From CAYRNY01 sp964425755 (GTDB taxonomy: Bacteria > Chloroflexota > Anaerolineae > Aggregatilineales > Aggregatilineaceae), in assembly GCA_964425755.1 (NCBI GenBank), contig CAYRNY010000008.1, positions 1-64,000 of the forward strand: a DNA stretch of 64,000 nucleotides. Reading direction: 5' to 3'. Below are positions 26,363 to 35,004 of the stretch, piece by piece; positions within the stretch are counted from its first letter, which is position 1; each line of letters starts with the position of its first letter. Position numbers and translations under genes: made by a program. A model generated the notes under the pieces. It did no database searches and had not been told where the DNA came from. It worked only from the letters and a program-made list of their open reading frames with translations.

Positions 26363-26411
26363 CCGGCATACGGTCAGGACGTCTATAAGTCAACAGGTGC
26401 GGCTGGTGCGA

Positions 26412-27452
26412 TCAGTCGCGCTTTTCTTCTTCCGACGCAGGCGGTTCTGTATCAGGTTCTGGGTCAGTGGCCGGTCCGGCGTGCTGCTCATCCGGCTTGT
26501 CTGGTTTGGATGCTTCGGCCTGTGGCGGCTCATCGGGTTGTGTGGTATCAGCCGGTTTTGCATCGGCGGACTTGGCATCGGATGTTTGCTCTGCTGCCTG
26601 CGGGGATGGTTTCGGCGGTTTTGGCGGCTGGCTCGGTTGCATGGCGCTTGGGACCGGCCCAGTCTTAGGTGCGGGCGGGATCGTTTTCGGTTCTTGCTGT
26701 TCTGCTGGCGCAGCGGATTCAGGCGGCTGTGCATCCCCTTGTTTTTCCGACGGTTGTGCAGCGTCCGGTTGTGCGCTCGGTTGTTCTTCCGGCGGCTGAG
26801 CAGCACCTACTGGTTGGTCCTGCGGCTTGTTGTTACCGCCGGGGACTGGGGCTGCTTGCGCGGGCGCTTCTGGCGCTTCTTCGGATGTAGTAACTGCAGT
26901 TGATTCGGAGAGCGTTTTGGACTCAAAGCTGATGCGGATCATCATCTGCCCCAGCCGGAGTTCGTCGCCGTCGTGCAGGCGGTAAGGCCGGTGCGCGCTT
27001 AGCCGCTGCCCGTTGAGAAACGTCCCATTGCTGCTGCCGAGGTCCCAGACGTCCAGGCTTGTTTCGTCGTTGCGACGGATCGCCGCATGGCGACGGCTGA
27101 CCCCCATGCGGTACCCTGCAAAGGGTGTCAGGTCTACGTCAGGCATCGCACCGGTTGCCGGATCACGCCGTCCGAAGATCGCTTCCTCTTTCGGTTCGAA
27201 GATGATCGGTTCCGGGCTGCCTTCAATGTCGAGCTTCAAAGCATCGCCTGCCTGAAAGGTAGATGTGCCCTGAACTTTTGCGTCTGTTACGGTGCGTGTT
27301 TCGATACCACTTTGGGATTGCTCCTCCGTCGAGGACGCTGTATTCAGGGATTTGGTATCCAGCGGCATTTTGCCGATCAAGCTAGCTCCGCAGTTTTCGC
27401 AGAACACCACGCCAGCTCGGTTTGGATGGCCGCAATTTGGACACTGCTGCAT
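26412..27452 (-). CDS. Zinc-ribbon and FHA domain protein with low-complexity tail
   Basis: The protein has 346 residues. Residues 1-25 form a zinc ribbon (C4, C7, C18, C21 in CPNCGHPN and CENCG). An FHA domain at about 85-165 shows the expected FGRRD, GVSRRHAAI and GSSNGTFLNGQRL signatures for binding phosphothreonine peptides. The rest (180-346) is a disordered tail rich in Pro, Gln, Ala and Glu with repeated AQPPE/QPDAAQP-type words. There is no membrane helix. It likely serves as a cytoplasmic adaptor in Ser/Thr kinase signalling, but no kinase gene is in the window. Confidence 0.88.
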   Translation of the reverse strand: MQQCPNCGHPNRAGVVFCENCGASLIGKMPLDTKSLNTASSTEEQSQSGIETRTVTDAKVQGTSTFQAGDALKLDIEGSPEPIIFEPKEEAIFGRRDPATGAMPDVDLTPFAGYRMGVSRRHAAIRRNDETSLDVWDLGSSNGTFLNGQRLSAHRPYRLHDGDELRLGQMMIRISFESKTLSESTAVTTSEEAPEAPAQAAPVPGGNNKPQDQPVGAAQPPEEQPSAQPDAAQPSEKQGDAQPPESAAPAEQQEPKTIPPAPKTGPVPSAMQPSQPPKPPKPSPQAAEQTSDAKSADAKPADTTQPDEPPQAEASKPDKPDEQHAGPATDPEPDTEPPASEEEKRD

Positions 27453-27639
27453 TCAACACCCCCTGCTGAAGATTCCGAGGAACGGCTCGCATGTCCTGAC
27501 GGTACTCCAGCAATGAAAAATCCGTCGACTATTCGCATCAGTCACACAAAATTATAGCTGGTATGGACGCTGGGCGCGAGTGGTGATTGTATGGAATTGA
27601 TCGCTTGAAAGAACTATGACCAATCCTTTCGCGATGCGT

Positions 27640-27645
27640 TATAAT
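27640..27645 (+). promoter_or_regulatory. -10 box before the second ECF sigma gene
   Basis: A consensus TATAAT lies 33 bases before the ATG. The -35 region (TATGAC, 27615-27620) is poor and spaced by 19 bases. Transcription from about 27652 would leave a short leader containing AGAGAG as ribosome-binding site. Confidence 0.5.
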
Positions 27646-27672
27646 ATGTGAAACCAACAGAGAGAGCTTTTC

Positions 27673-28260
27673 ATGAACGATTTCAACCCATCCGACGGCG
27701 ATCTTATCCGCCGCTTGCAGCAAGCCGATCTCGATGCCCTGGGCGTGTTGTTCGAGCGTTACCGGTTACAGGTTTACCGGACCGCACTGGCGATCGTGCG
27801 GGATCCGGTGGTGGCTGAAGATATTCTGCAGGATTGTTTTCTCAAAGTGCACAACAATGCCGCCCGCCTGGACACGGAACGTCCGCTGGCCCCCTGGCTG
27901 TATCGCGTTACGGTGAATCTGGCCTATACGTGGTTGTCGCGGGGGAAGAATCGTCGTGCATCGTTGGATAACGTCGTTGACCGGATTGCCGGCCCGATGA
28001 AACAAGCGCCGGACCAACTGACCGAACAAGTCGAACTTCGCCAGAACGTTCGCAAGGCTATCGAGGAGTTGCACATCGATCAGCGCGTGGTGGTCGTGTT
28101 GTATTACCTGAACGGCTTGAGCTTGCAGGATATCGCGCAAATACTTGATCTACCGGTCGGTACGGTGAAATCCCGGCTGTATTATGCGCGGGAGAATTTA
28201 CGTGGCAAACTCGGTCAGAATCTGATGTGGTTACCTGAGGTTGCGCATGGTTATGCATAG
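27673..28260 (+). CDS. ECF-type RNA polymerase sigma factor
   Basis: The 195-residue protein has region 2 (DALGVLFERYRLQVYRTALAIVRDPVVAEDILQDCFLKV, then PLAPWLYRVTVNLAYTWLSR) and region 4 (IEELHIDQRVVVVLYYLNGLSLQDIAQILDLPVGTVKSRLYYARE). It is distinct in sequence from the ECF factor at 10112. The next gene starts inside its last codons, so they are translationally coupled; that small protein lacks a membrane helix and is not a typical zinc anti-sigma factor. Confidence 0.92.
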   Translation: MNDFNPSDGDLIRRLQQADLDALGVLFERYRLQVYRTALAIVRDPVVAEDILQDCFLKVHNNAARLDTERPLAPWLYRVTVNLAYTWLSRGKNRRASLDNVVDRIAGPMKQAPDQLTEQVELRQNVRKAIEELHIDQRVVVVLYYLNGLSLQDIAQILDLPVGTVKSRLYYARENLRGKLGQNLMWLPEVAHGYA

Positions 28261-28615
28261 ATTAATCCAGAAACTGCAACTGTCATTGCGCCAGCAATCT
28301 GATACCGACGATCAATTACTGGATCAGTGGATCAGTGAGGCGATGTTGGAAGAGGCTGTGGCCCAACCGCCTTCGGGAGCCTGGGAGCGTTTGCGGGTGG
28401 CGTTGGATCGCCGCCGTGTGCAGCGCTACGGCATGTGGGTGCTTGATGAACCCTTGCGCGATCCGCCTGAATCGCTGCCGACGGTGTTGAGCCATGCCCA
28501 GTTCCGGCGTGCAGAGCGCCTGTATGTGGGTAGCCGTCCTCATCCTATGTGGTACGCGAGGGACAACGTTTTTGCTCATCTTGTGCCTACATTTTCCGCG
28601 ATGATCAACTATTGA
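28247..28615 (+). CDS. Small protein coupled to ECF sigma factor, unknown function
   Basis: The 122-residue protein overlaps the sigma gene by 14 bases. TGAGG six bases upstream favours the ATG at 28247; TTG 28241 and ATG 28253 are alternatives. The first half is helical and acidic (DQWISEAMLEEAVAQPPSGAWERLRVALDRRR), resembling the helical segments with which anti-sigma factors wrap their sigma, while the second half has no recognisable domain and no membrane helix. A role as soluble sigma regulator is inferred from coupling only. Confidence 0.7.
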   Translation: MVMHRLIQKLQLSLRQQSDTDDQLLDQWISEAMLEEAVAQPPSGAWERLRVALDRRRVQRYGMWVLDEPLRDPPESLPTVLSHAQFRRAERLYVGSRPHPMWYARDNVFAHLVPTFSAMINY

Positions 28616-28645
28616 TGCGGTCAATGAATGGGACCGGTCCTCAAG

Positions 28646-28671
28646 AGGGCAGGCGGCGCTTGCCCTTTTTT
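28646..28671 (+). terminator. Intrinsic terminator after the sigma operon
   Basis: A six-base-pair stem (agggca...tgccct) with a nine-base GC-rich loop is followed by six T (with the last stem T). It lies 30 bases after the stop of the small coupled protein. Confidence 0.7.
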
Positions 28672-28710
28672 GTTGGGTGGAATACGCCGGATGTGTCCCT
28701 TTAGGCAGCA

Positions 28711-28719
28711 TGGTATAAT
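28711..28719 (+). promoter_or_regulatory. Extended -10 promoter of deoC
   Basis: TGG-TATAAT is an extended -10 element. No -35 hexamer fits at 16-18 bases, which is usual for this promoter type. A start near 28726 would give a leader of about 42 bases. Confidence 0.6.
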
Positions 28720-28767
28720 GACGCTCGTTTTACAGTACCGTTTTGCATTGTACAGTGCGAGGTAATT

Positions 28768-29478
28768 GTGACCGATCCAAAAGCGATTGCACGTTTGATT
28801 GACCACACGTTGCTAAAACCTGCCGCCACGCGCGACCAGATCGCGCAGTTATGTGACGAGGCGCGCACGTACCGTTTTGCATCGGTGTGCGTGAACCCGG
28901 CCTATGTCAGCCTGTGCGCTGAACTGCTCAGCGCTGTGGAAGATGTCGCGGTATGCACTGTGATTGGGTTCCCGCTGGGCGCGACGCTGCCGGAAGTAAA
29001 AGCGTTTGAGGCCGAACGCGTTATTGCCGACGGAGCGCGTGAGGTCGATATGGTGCAGAATGTCGGCGCGTTGAAGTCCGGTGATGTCGGTTTGGTACAG
29101 CGTGATATCGCCGCTGTGGTCGCGGTGGCCCATGCACATGGCGCGCTCTGCAAGGTGATTCTTGAAACCGCGCTGTTGACCGATGATGAAAAAGAACGGG
29201 CTTGCCGGATCGCACAGGCTGCCGGTGCGGATTTTGTGAAGACCTCAACCGGCTTTGGGCCCGGCGGCGCGACGGTGGCGGATGTGGCGCTCATGCGGCG
29301 CGTCGTTGGCCCGGCGCTGGGTGTAAAAGCGGCGGGTGGCGTGCGCAGTCTCGCCGATGTGCAGGCAATGGTCGAGGCGGGCGCGACGCGCATTGGGGCC
29401 AGCGCGGGCGTGCAGATCATGCAGGAGGCTTACGGCGATGTGACCGGCACCGTTCCTGGCGCAGACAGCGCATATTAG
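28768..29478 (+). CDS. deoC: Deoxyribose-phosphate aldolase
   Basis: The 236-residue class I aldolase splits 2-deoxyribose 5-phosphate into acetaldehyde and glyceraldehyde 3-phosphate. The Schiff-base lysine lies in DFVKTSTGF and the second lysine in GVKAAGGVRS. The N-terminal LIDHTLLKP is the family start. The start codon is GTG with GCGAGG upstream. The glycosyltransferase gene follows after 55 bases, possibly on the same transcript but with no functional link. Confidence 0.95.
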   Translation: MTDPKAIARLIDHTLLKPAATRDQIAQLCDEARTYRFASVCVNPAYVSLCAELLSAVEDVAVCTVIGFPLGATLPEVKAFEAERVIADGAREVDMVQNVGALKSGDVGLVQRDIAAVVAVAHAHGALCKVILETALLTDDEKERACRIAQAAGADFVKTSTGFGPGGATVADVALMRRVVGPALGVKAAGGVRSLADVQAMVEAGATRIGASAGVQIMQEAYGDVTGTVPGADSAY

Positions 29479-29533
29479 GACACCGGTTCAAGCTCGGCGA
29501 ACGTGAAGCATTCAGCCTTTGGGTTGCGTTGCG

Positions 29534-31186
29534 ATGACCTCTGCGTCAACTTCTTCATTGGCACCGGTTACACGAACCCTGGTGATCGTCATGCTGCTCG
29601 TCGCGGTCGCTGCGGGCGTGGCGCGGATTCTACCCCAGCCGCGCACAATCGATGACGCGTTTATCACGTTTCGCTACAGCCGTAATCTCGTTGAAGGTGA
29701 GGGTTTCGTCTACAATCCCGGCACGCACACACTGGGCACGACGACGCCGCTGTACACGCTCATCATGGCTGCCGTAAGCGCGCTCACGGGCAGCGATCGC
29801 TATCCCTGGATAGCGTTGTATGTGAACGCGCTGGTTGATGCAGCCAGCGCGGTCTTGCTGGCATGGCTCGCGTATCGCCCTACGGGATCGTCGTTGCTGG
29901 CAGCAGTCGCCGGCCTGGTATGGGCGTTCAATCCTATCAGTGTGACATTTGCGATCGGCGGGATGGAAACCAGCCTCGGGATATTCTGGGCGATGGCGGC
30001 CACCGTGCTATATGTTGAGCGGCACGAGCGCTGGATGGCATTGTGCGCGGCGCTGGCGATCTTGACCCGCATCGACACGGTCATCTGGGTGGGACCGTTG
30101 TTGTTGCACCAGTGGTTCCTGCGCTGGCGCGGTGCCGGTTCCCCGCGCGGTTTGCATGCGCTTGTACGCAGTCTGCCCTGGGGAAGTTGGGCTGTGTTTG
30201 TTGGGGCGCTGTTGCCCTGGTTCGCCTTCAGCCTCGTGTATTTCGGTTCTCCGCTGCCGAATTCGCTTGGTGCCAAACAGGTCGCCTACCAGGTTGAATC
30301 GCTGCAGGCGCTGTTACGCTTGTTGCAGCACATCGCCACTCCGTTCGCGGAGCATCACGCGTTTGGGTCGTATGGGATCATGATTGGTATCGTGACCTAT
30401 CCGGCGTTGGCCGGTGCCGGGACGCTGTTCGCGCTGAGGCGCATGCCGCGCGTGCTGCCGTACGTGCTTTATCCCTGGGTCTATATCGCGGTGTTCAGCG
30501 TGTTTAACCCGCTCATGTTCCGCTGGTATGTTGCGCCGATCACCCCGGCCTATATATTGGCTGTGCTGTTCGGCGTATGGGGCCTGGGCGAGGCCGCGTT
30601 ACTCCGGCGGGGCCGTGCTGTGCTCCATACCGGCGTGCTGGCAGTAGCCGGTACGCTGTTCGTGCTGTTGACGCTCAATGCGTGGCGATTGCATCCAACG
30701 CACGGCCCGGATCGCCCCGCGCCCCAGATGGCATGGCATGAGATCGAACTGCAATACAGGCACGTGGGCGAGCGGCTGCGCGAGCATTACGGCGTGACCG
30801 ACGCGACGCTGGTCGCGGCGGGAGATATCGGCGCGATTGGATACTACACCCGCGCGCGGATTCTGGATACGGTCGGGTTGGTGACGCCGGAATTGTCCGC
30901 ATACTACCCGGTGGGCGAGCAGTACCGCGAGGCGGGGGCCAGTTACATCGTGCCGCCGGAGATGCTCTTTGATTTCGAACCGGCCTATTTCGTAATCATG
31001 CGCGGCTACATCCACGACAGTCTATACGAAGATGACGAGTTCAATGCCTTGTATGAACTGGTCGAATCGATACCGACCGATTACTATGGGAACGCGATGC
31101 TGGTTTACGAGCACCGGGAACGGGGAGCGGAAACGCCGCTTGCGGGTCGCCAGACAGTACCCCACAGTGAGAACAGCAGCGATTGA
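29534..31186 (+). CDS. Membrane glycosyltransferase of the GT-C (PMT/ArnT-like) type
   Basis: The 550-residue protein has about ten to eleven hydrophobic segments and a soluble C-terminal part. The first loop carries the acidic pair expected for GT-C catalysis (TIDDAFITFRYSRN), followed by GEGFVYNPG, a combination common to lipid-linked sugar transferases that use polyprenyl-phosphate donors. The soluble part (from about 400) contains GDIGAIGYYT and LDTVGLVTP, also family features. Donor and acceptor are unknown. The ATG at 29534 is preferred over an upstream TTG. Confidence 0.82.
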   Translation: MTSASTSSLAPVTRTLVIVMLLVAVAAGVARILPQPRTIDDAFITFRYSRNLVEGEGFVYNPGTHTLGTTTPLYTLIMAAVSALTGSDRYPWIALYVNALVDAASAVLLAWLAYRPTGSSLLAAVAGLVWAFNPISVTFAIGGMETSLGIFWAMAATVLYVERHERWMALCAALAILTRIDTVIWVGPLLLHQWFLRWRGAGSPRGLHALVRSLPWGSWAVFVGALLPWFAFSLVYFGSPLPNSLGAKQVAYQVESLQALLRLLQHIATPFAEHHAFGSYGIMIGIVTYPALAGAGTLFALRRMPRVLPYVLYPWVYIAVFSVFNPLMFRWYVAPITPAYILAVLFGVWGLGEAALLRRGRAVLHTGVLAVAGTLFVLLTLNAWRLHPTHGPDRPAPQMAWHEIELQYRHVGERLREHYGVTDATLVAAGDIGAIGYYTRARILDTVGLVTPELSAYYPVGEQYREAGASYIVPPEMLFDFEPAYFVIMRGYIHDSLYEDDEFNALYELVESIPTDYYGNAMLVYEHRERGAETPLAGRQTVPHSENSSD

Positions 31187-31350
31187 TGGGTTGCATACGC
31201 TTATTTTGAAGGCAGTCCGCGTAACAGTAGGGGGGATATTTCGGTGCTAACCTCGCGTTGGCCGGGCTGATTCGGGATAACGTTGGGGCGCTTAGGGGAT
31301 ATCGCAGCCGTCTTTCCGGCGGGTTCAGCCGCCACCCGTCTGCCCATGCC

Positions 31351-32253
31351 TCAGCGCCAGGGGTCCGGCTGTTTGATGAAGCGTCCTTCAATGCCTGCAT
31401 TGCGGAACCAGGCGGGCATCTGGTCGCGCAGGACGACCATCTCACTCGCGTAGTGTGATGTGCCGATCAGGTTCATGGGCATCTGCGGCACGACATCGCG
31501 CATGATCGTGCGCTGGTTCTGCGCGAACTCGTAATCGCCGATTAACCACCAGTGCCCGGTGACGTACGTGTCGCAGCCGAGATCGCGCACCCGGGTGAGT
31601 TGCTCAGGGCTGCTGCCACCACCGGGAAGCACGGCAATGTGGTGCACGGGTTGGGCGTTAAAACGTAGTTGGTTGTAACGAATGTAGGGTAACTCGGTGA
31701 TGGCGGCTAATCGTTCGGCGAAATCTCCAAACGTGGTTTCGCGCACATAGCCATGCACCCCTTCGATGTAGCCGTTCTCGTCGTGAAACGGCTCCTGGTC
31801 GTGTATTTTGAGTGCCTTTGCCAGCGCATTGACCGTGCTGATCTCCTCGTGGCAGTCCAACGGTGCGTGGCAGCAATAATAACTGACGTTGTGCTCGCGC
31901 AGGTCTTCGAGCTGTTCTTCACCAATGCTGGCGAAACCTCTGCCAGACTCTTCGAAATCTGCCGGGTGGTGGGCAAAGATCAACGCGCCGGGGGCTTCGC
32001 GTTCAAGCTCCAGCGCGAGGATCGTGTCCAACACCGCCTGGTCGGGGAAAACCACCATATAGACACGATCGATCTCGCCGGTGCTGTCGAGCATCAACCC
32101 ATTCCATCCGCCGCTCACAAACTCGGGGCGAGCAAAACGTTCGTATACCGCGATCTCGTTAGCTGGAATGATCGAGGTCCAGAGATCGCGCTCGTTAAAG
32201 TCCTGGACGTTGAAGAAGTCGTCCAGTTTTTGGACCAGTTCGCGCTGCTGCAT
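31351..32253 (-). CDS. Nif3-like dinuclear metal centre protein
   Basis: The 300-residue protein has metal-ligand motifs of the Nif3/YbgI (GTP cyclohydrolase I type 2 homologue) family: FAHHPADF, CCHAPLDCH near the middle, and GTSHYASE near the C-terminus. Those proteins form hexameric rings with two metal ions per subunit; their reaction is not settled. Additional N-terminal sequence in the open frame is discarded because GGGGGC and the family start lie at 32253. Its ATG overlaps the stop of the upstream metallophosphatase-like gene by one base. Confidence 0.82.
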   Translation of the reverse strand: MQQRELVQKLDDFFNVQDFNERDLWTSIIPANEIAVYERFARPEFVSGGWNGLMLDSTGEIDRVYMVVFPDQAVLDTILALELEREAPGALIFAHHPADFEESGRGFASIGEEQLEDLREHNVSYYCCHAPLDCHEEISTVNALAKALKIHDQEPFHDENGYIEGVHGYVRETTFGDFAERLAAITELPYIRYNQLRFNAQPVHHIAVLPGGGSSPEQLTRVRDLGCDTYVTGHWWLIGDYEFAQNQRTIMRDVVPQMPMNLIGTSHYASEMVVLRDQMPAWFRNAGIEGRFIKQPDPWR

Positions 32254-32888
32254 TAGGTGCCCCCTTGTGTTTGCGTATAGTGGCGTGCTTCGCTTTCCAC
32301 CAGTTCGACGATCGCCGTTATTGTGGGATCGGCGGGAGTGGTGTCCGTGATCGAGTGCGTGCGGGCTGCGGTGACGGTCCAATCTGCCCAACACAAGTCG
32401 ACGCGTGCGAGGTGTCCCTGCATCACATCGCCCAGCACCGGGCGCGAATCACCAATGGCGGGCAGGGCGCCAGTCGACCGGTCCACCTGGACGACCGCTT
32501 TTTCATTCGGCGGCGGGGTGCCGGGGGCCACGGTAATGCTCACGCCGGGTTTGGTCAGGGTTTTTGTGCGTTGCCAGATGATCACCGGCATGATCATATC
32601 CGCCACCAACCGGCGCAATGACTCGGGCGGGATTGGCACTTGTTCGCGGGCGCCGATCAGCGCGGCATCATAGCCCATCCCGTCCAGCGCCAGGAACGGC
32701 GCGCGTCCGTGCGTGGCCTGGCAGACCCATGCATCTGGCGCGCAGGTGTCGCCCAGGTCCAGCAGAAAGACTGGTCCTTCGGCTTCTTGACGTGCCTGCC
32801 GGATCAATGTGAATAGCTTCGGGAGCAGGTGCAGCTCACCGCGTAAGTTGGCCGTGTATAACAGTGTTACGGTCCCGATTGCCGTCAC
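32253..32888 (-). CDS. Degenerate metallophosphatase-like protein
   Basis: The 211-residue protein starts with GTG after AGGGA. Its first 80 residues resemble the N-terminus of UshA/5'-nucleotidase-type metallophosphatases (LLYTANLRGEL, LPKLFTLIRQARQE, VFLLDLGDT, MGYDAALIG). The metal ligands expected in D-x-H at the start are replaced (A-N-L-R), and no GNHE motif follows, so phosphatase activity is unlikely. The second half has no recognised fold. Translational coupling with the Nif3-like gene suggests a joint role. The assignment to this superfamily is tentative. Confidence 0.6.
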   Translation of the reverse strand: MTAIGTVTLLYTANLRGELHLLPKLFTLIRQARQEAEGPVFLLDLGDTCAPDAWVCQATHGRAPFLALDGMGYDAALIGAREQVPIPPESLRRLVADMIMPVIIWQRTKTLTKPGVSITVAPGTPPPNEKAVVQVDRSTGALPAIGDSRPVLGDVMQGHLARVDLCWADWTVTAARTHSITDTTPADPTITAIVELVESEARHYTQTQGGT

Positions 32889-32981
32889 TAGCGCTATCCC
32901 TTTAAGCTTCCACCGCTACCGATTGTAGTGAGTTTCGGGCCTATTTCAAAAAAATGTTCGGTGGCTGTTGAAAGGGCCGGG

Positions 32982-33758
32982 TTACGTACCTTTCCATTCG
33001 GGCTTGCGCTTTTCCAGAAACGCCGCCATGCCTTCTTTCTGGTCCGCGGTGGCAAACAGCGCGTAGAAGTGGTTGCGTTCGTAAGCCAGCCCCGATGAGA
33101 GCGACGTCTCAAGCGCCATGTTGACGGCGTCCTTCGCGAGGCGGATCGCGACCGGGGCACGCGCAGCGATTTCGCTGGCGAGGCGCACGGCTTCATCGAC
33201 GTACGCATCGACCGGTACCACGCGGTTGACCAGCCCGAAGCGCGCGGCTTCTTCGGCGCTCAGGCGGCGGTCGTTGAGCACCATTTCCATGGTCAACGCT
33301 TTGCCGATCGTGCGGGTAAGCCGCTGCGTGCCCCCCGCACCGGGGATCACGCCGAGGTTGATCTCCGGCTGGCCGAAGACGGCGCTTTCAGAAGCGATGA
33401 TCATGTCGCAGGCAAGCGCCAGCTCACAGCCGCCCCCCAGCGCGTATCCGCTCACAGCCGCGATCACGGGTTTTTTGATCGCGCGCAGCCGTTCCCAGCG
33501 GGCGATGAACGCTTTGTTCATCATCTCGACCGGTGTGGCTTGGGCCATTTCGTTGATGTCCGCTCCTGCTGCGAATGCCTTGTCGCTGCCTGTGATCACC
33601 ATGCAGCGCACGTCGTCGTTGGCGTCCAGCGCTTCGAGTGCGGACATCAGCTCGTCCATCAGCGGGCCGGTTAGCGCATTGAAGGTGCGCGGCTGGTTGA
33701 GCCGCACCAGGCCAACCCCTTCGGCAGGATATTCCACCAGCACTGTGTCGTAAGTCAT
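32982..33758 (-). CDS. Enoyl-CoA hydratase (crotonase family)
   Basis: The 258-residue protein has the oxyanion-hole segment FAAGADINEMAQ and both catalytic glutamates: one in GGGCELALACD and one in FGQPEINLGVIPGAGGTQRL. It therefore hydrates trans-2-enoyl-CoA in fatty acid or amino acid degradation. The length is that of a single-domain crotonase. Other beta-oxidation genes are not adjacent. A -10-like TATAAT (minus strand) lies about 65 bases upstream. Confidence 0.93.
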   Translation of the reverse strand: MTYDTVLVEYPAEGVGLVRLNQPRTFNALTGPLMDELMSALEALDANDDVRCMVITGSDKAFAAGADINEMAQATPVEMMNKAFIARWERLRAIKKPVIAAVSGYALGGGCELALACDMIIASESAVFGQPEINLGVIPGAGGTQRLTRTIGKALTMEMVLNDRRLSAEEAARFGLVNRVVPVDAYVDEAVRLASEIAARAPVAIRLAKDAVNMALETSLSSGLAYERNHFYALFATADQKEGMAAFLEKRKPEWKGT

Positions 33759-33820
33759 ATTGTACCGCCTCTCAAGAAGTATCTTATGCCGCTCGGCGCA
33801 TGTTATGCGAAACGCTTAGC

Positions 33821-33826
33821 ATTATA
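33821..33826 (-). promoter_or_regulatory. -10 box of the enoyl-CoA hydratase gene
   Basis: TATAAT is read on the minus strand. No good -35 hexamer was found at normal distance; TTCTAC 17 bases upstream is the best candidate. Transcription would start near 33814, 55 bases before the start codon. Confidence 0.45.
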
Positions 33827-33911
33827 GCAGTCTGTCACATATAGTAGAAAACAAGCCCGATTCGCGGTCAGGATTCAAGCGTGTTTATGGACGCGTGGCG
33901 GTGGCGTGCGG

Positions 33912-34904
33912 TCAATGTGAGATCGCGCGTTTGACGACGCGCAGCGTTTTTCCAAAGCTGGGCAGGTAGTCTGCCAGTTCTGCATATTGGCCGTGCTCGT
34001 GTTCGACGATGTAACGCTTCAGTATGTTAACCACGCCGGGAAGGAGCTTCAGCCCGTTGACCTTCTTTTCCATCAGGATGTAGGCTTTGGCTTCCGGCTG
34101 GCCGATCGTCTGCTCCAGAAAGATCGCCACCGTCCCCGCGACGAACAACGCGGTGAGCTGGTCGCCCCAGGTGGGGTATTTGCGCCGGAAGTCGTCGCTG
34201 ACGGGCAACGGCGTGGCTGTGTTTGGCGCGATGACAGCCGCTTTTTTGCGCAGATAGCCGTCCATCAACAGGCGCGCGTATTGCGACACTGCCCCCCGCA
34301 CGACGTGTGCCGCATCTTCGTCGAACGGCCAGGGTTCGTTGTCGCCCCAGGCGATACGCGGCGGCACCATACAGAACAGCGCGCCGTTCGATTGCACGCC
34401 GATTTCGCCATCACTGGGATAAGAGATGTTCGGCATCAGGATGAGCTGCTCGTCGATCGCGCCGAAAAACGGCTCAAAAAAGCCGTAGAAATCGATAGCG
34501 CTGACGATCTTTTGCGTTTGCTCTTGCGCAAGCTGCCAGGTGTCGCGTTCTTCATCCCACCACGTCGTCAGGCCGGTCTGCGCCATAAAATCCCGCAGTT
34601 GTTCGGTCCAATATGTGGGGACTGCAGGCGGGTATGCGGCTGGGGTCAGATCGGGCCACGAGAGTGTGAGCGCAAACGCGTAGATCATTTCCAGCGGCGT
34701 CCCCTGGTCTAACAGGGCTTGCAGCGTGCAAACCGCCGGGTGCGTGGCATGGTCTTGCACGCGGCGGGCAGTGTTCCGTGCGTGGCTGTGCGCGCGGTGG
34801 CGTTTGCGATCCTGCTCGATGGCCGGCCAGGTTGTGGCGGCCAGCACGGCGGATACCAGGCGAGCGCGATCATCGATGGTTACCCTGACGGGGTGAGCGA
34901 TCAT
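33912..34904 (-). CDS. Protein of unknown function
   Basis: The 330-residue protein (start ATG 34904; a TTG nine codons upstream is also open) is soluble, with no signal peptide. I do not recognise the family. Visible features are a His/Arg-rich N-terminal helix (about 30-60), aromatic-rich stretches (FYGFFEPFFG, TYWTEQL), a central IDEQLILMPNISYPSDGEIG segment, and a helical C-terminal half that contains a possible catalytic-looking KYPTWGDQLTALFV stretch and a basic end. Codon use matches its neighbours. It stands between the crotonase and the SDR genes with gaps of about 100-150 bases. Confidence 0.72.
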   Translation of the reverse strand: MIAHPVRVTIDDRARLVSAVLAATTWPAIEQDRKRHRAHSHARNTARRVQDHATHPAVCTLQALLDQGTPLEMIYAFALTLSWPDLTPAAYPPAVPTYWTEQLRDFMAQTGLTTWWDEERDTWQLAQEQTQKIVSAIDFYGFFEPFFGAIDEQLILMPNISYPSDGEIGVQSNGALFCMVPPRIAWGDNEPWPFDEDAAHVVRGAVSQYARLLMDGYLRKKAAVIAPNTATPLPVSDDFRRKYPTWGDQLTALFVAGTVAIFLEQTIGQPEAKAYILMEKKVNGLKLLPGVVNILKRYIVEHEHGQYAELADYLPSFGKTLRVVKRAISH

Positions 34905-35004
34905 GTGTTTACCCAGTCCTAAAGCACGCAAAGGCGGAAATGACCAGTCTATGGCGATGTATTCTACAGTACACGCCGCCGGGTTTCAAACCCCCTGCGT
35001 GAGC

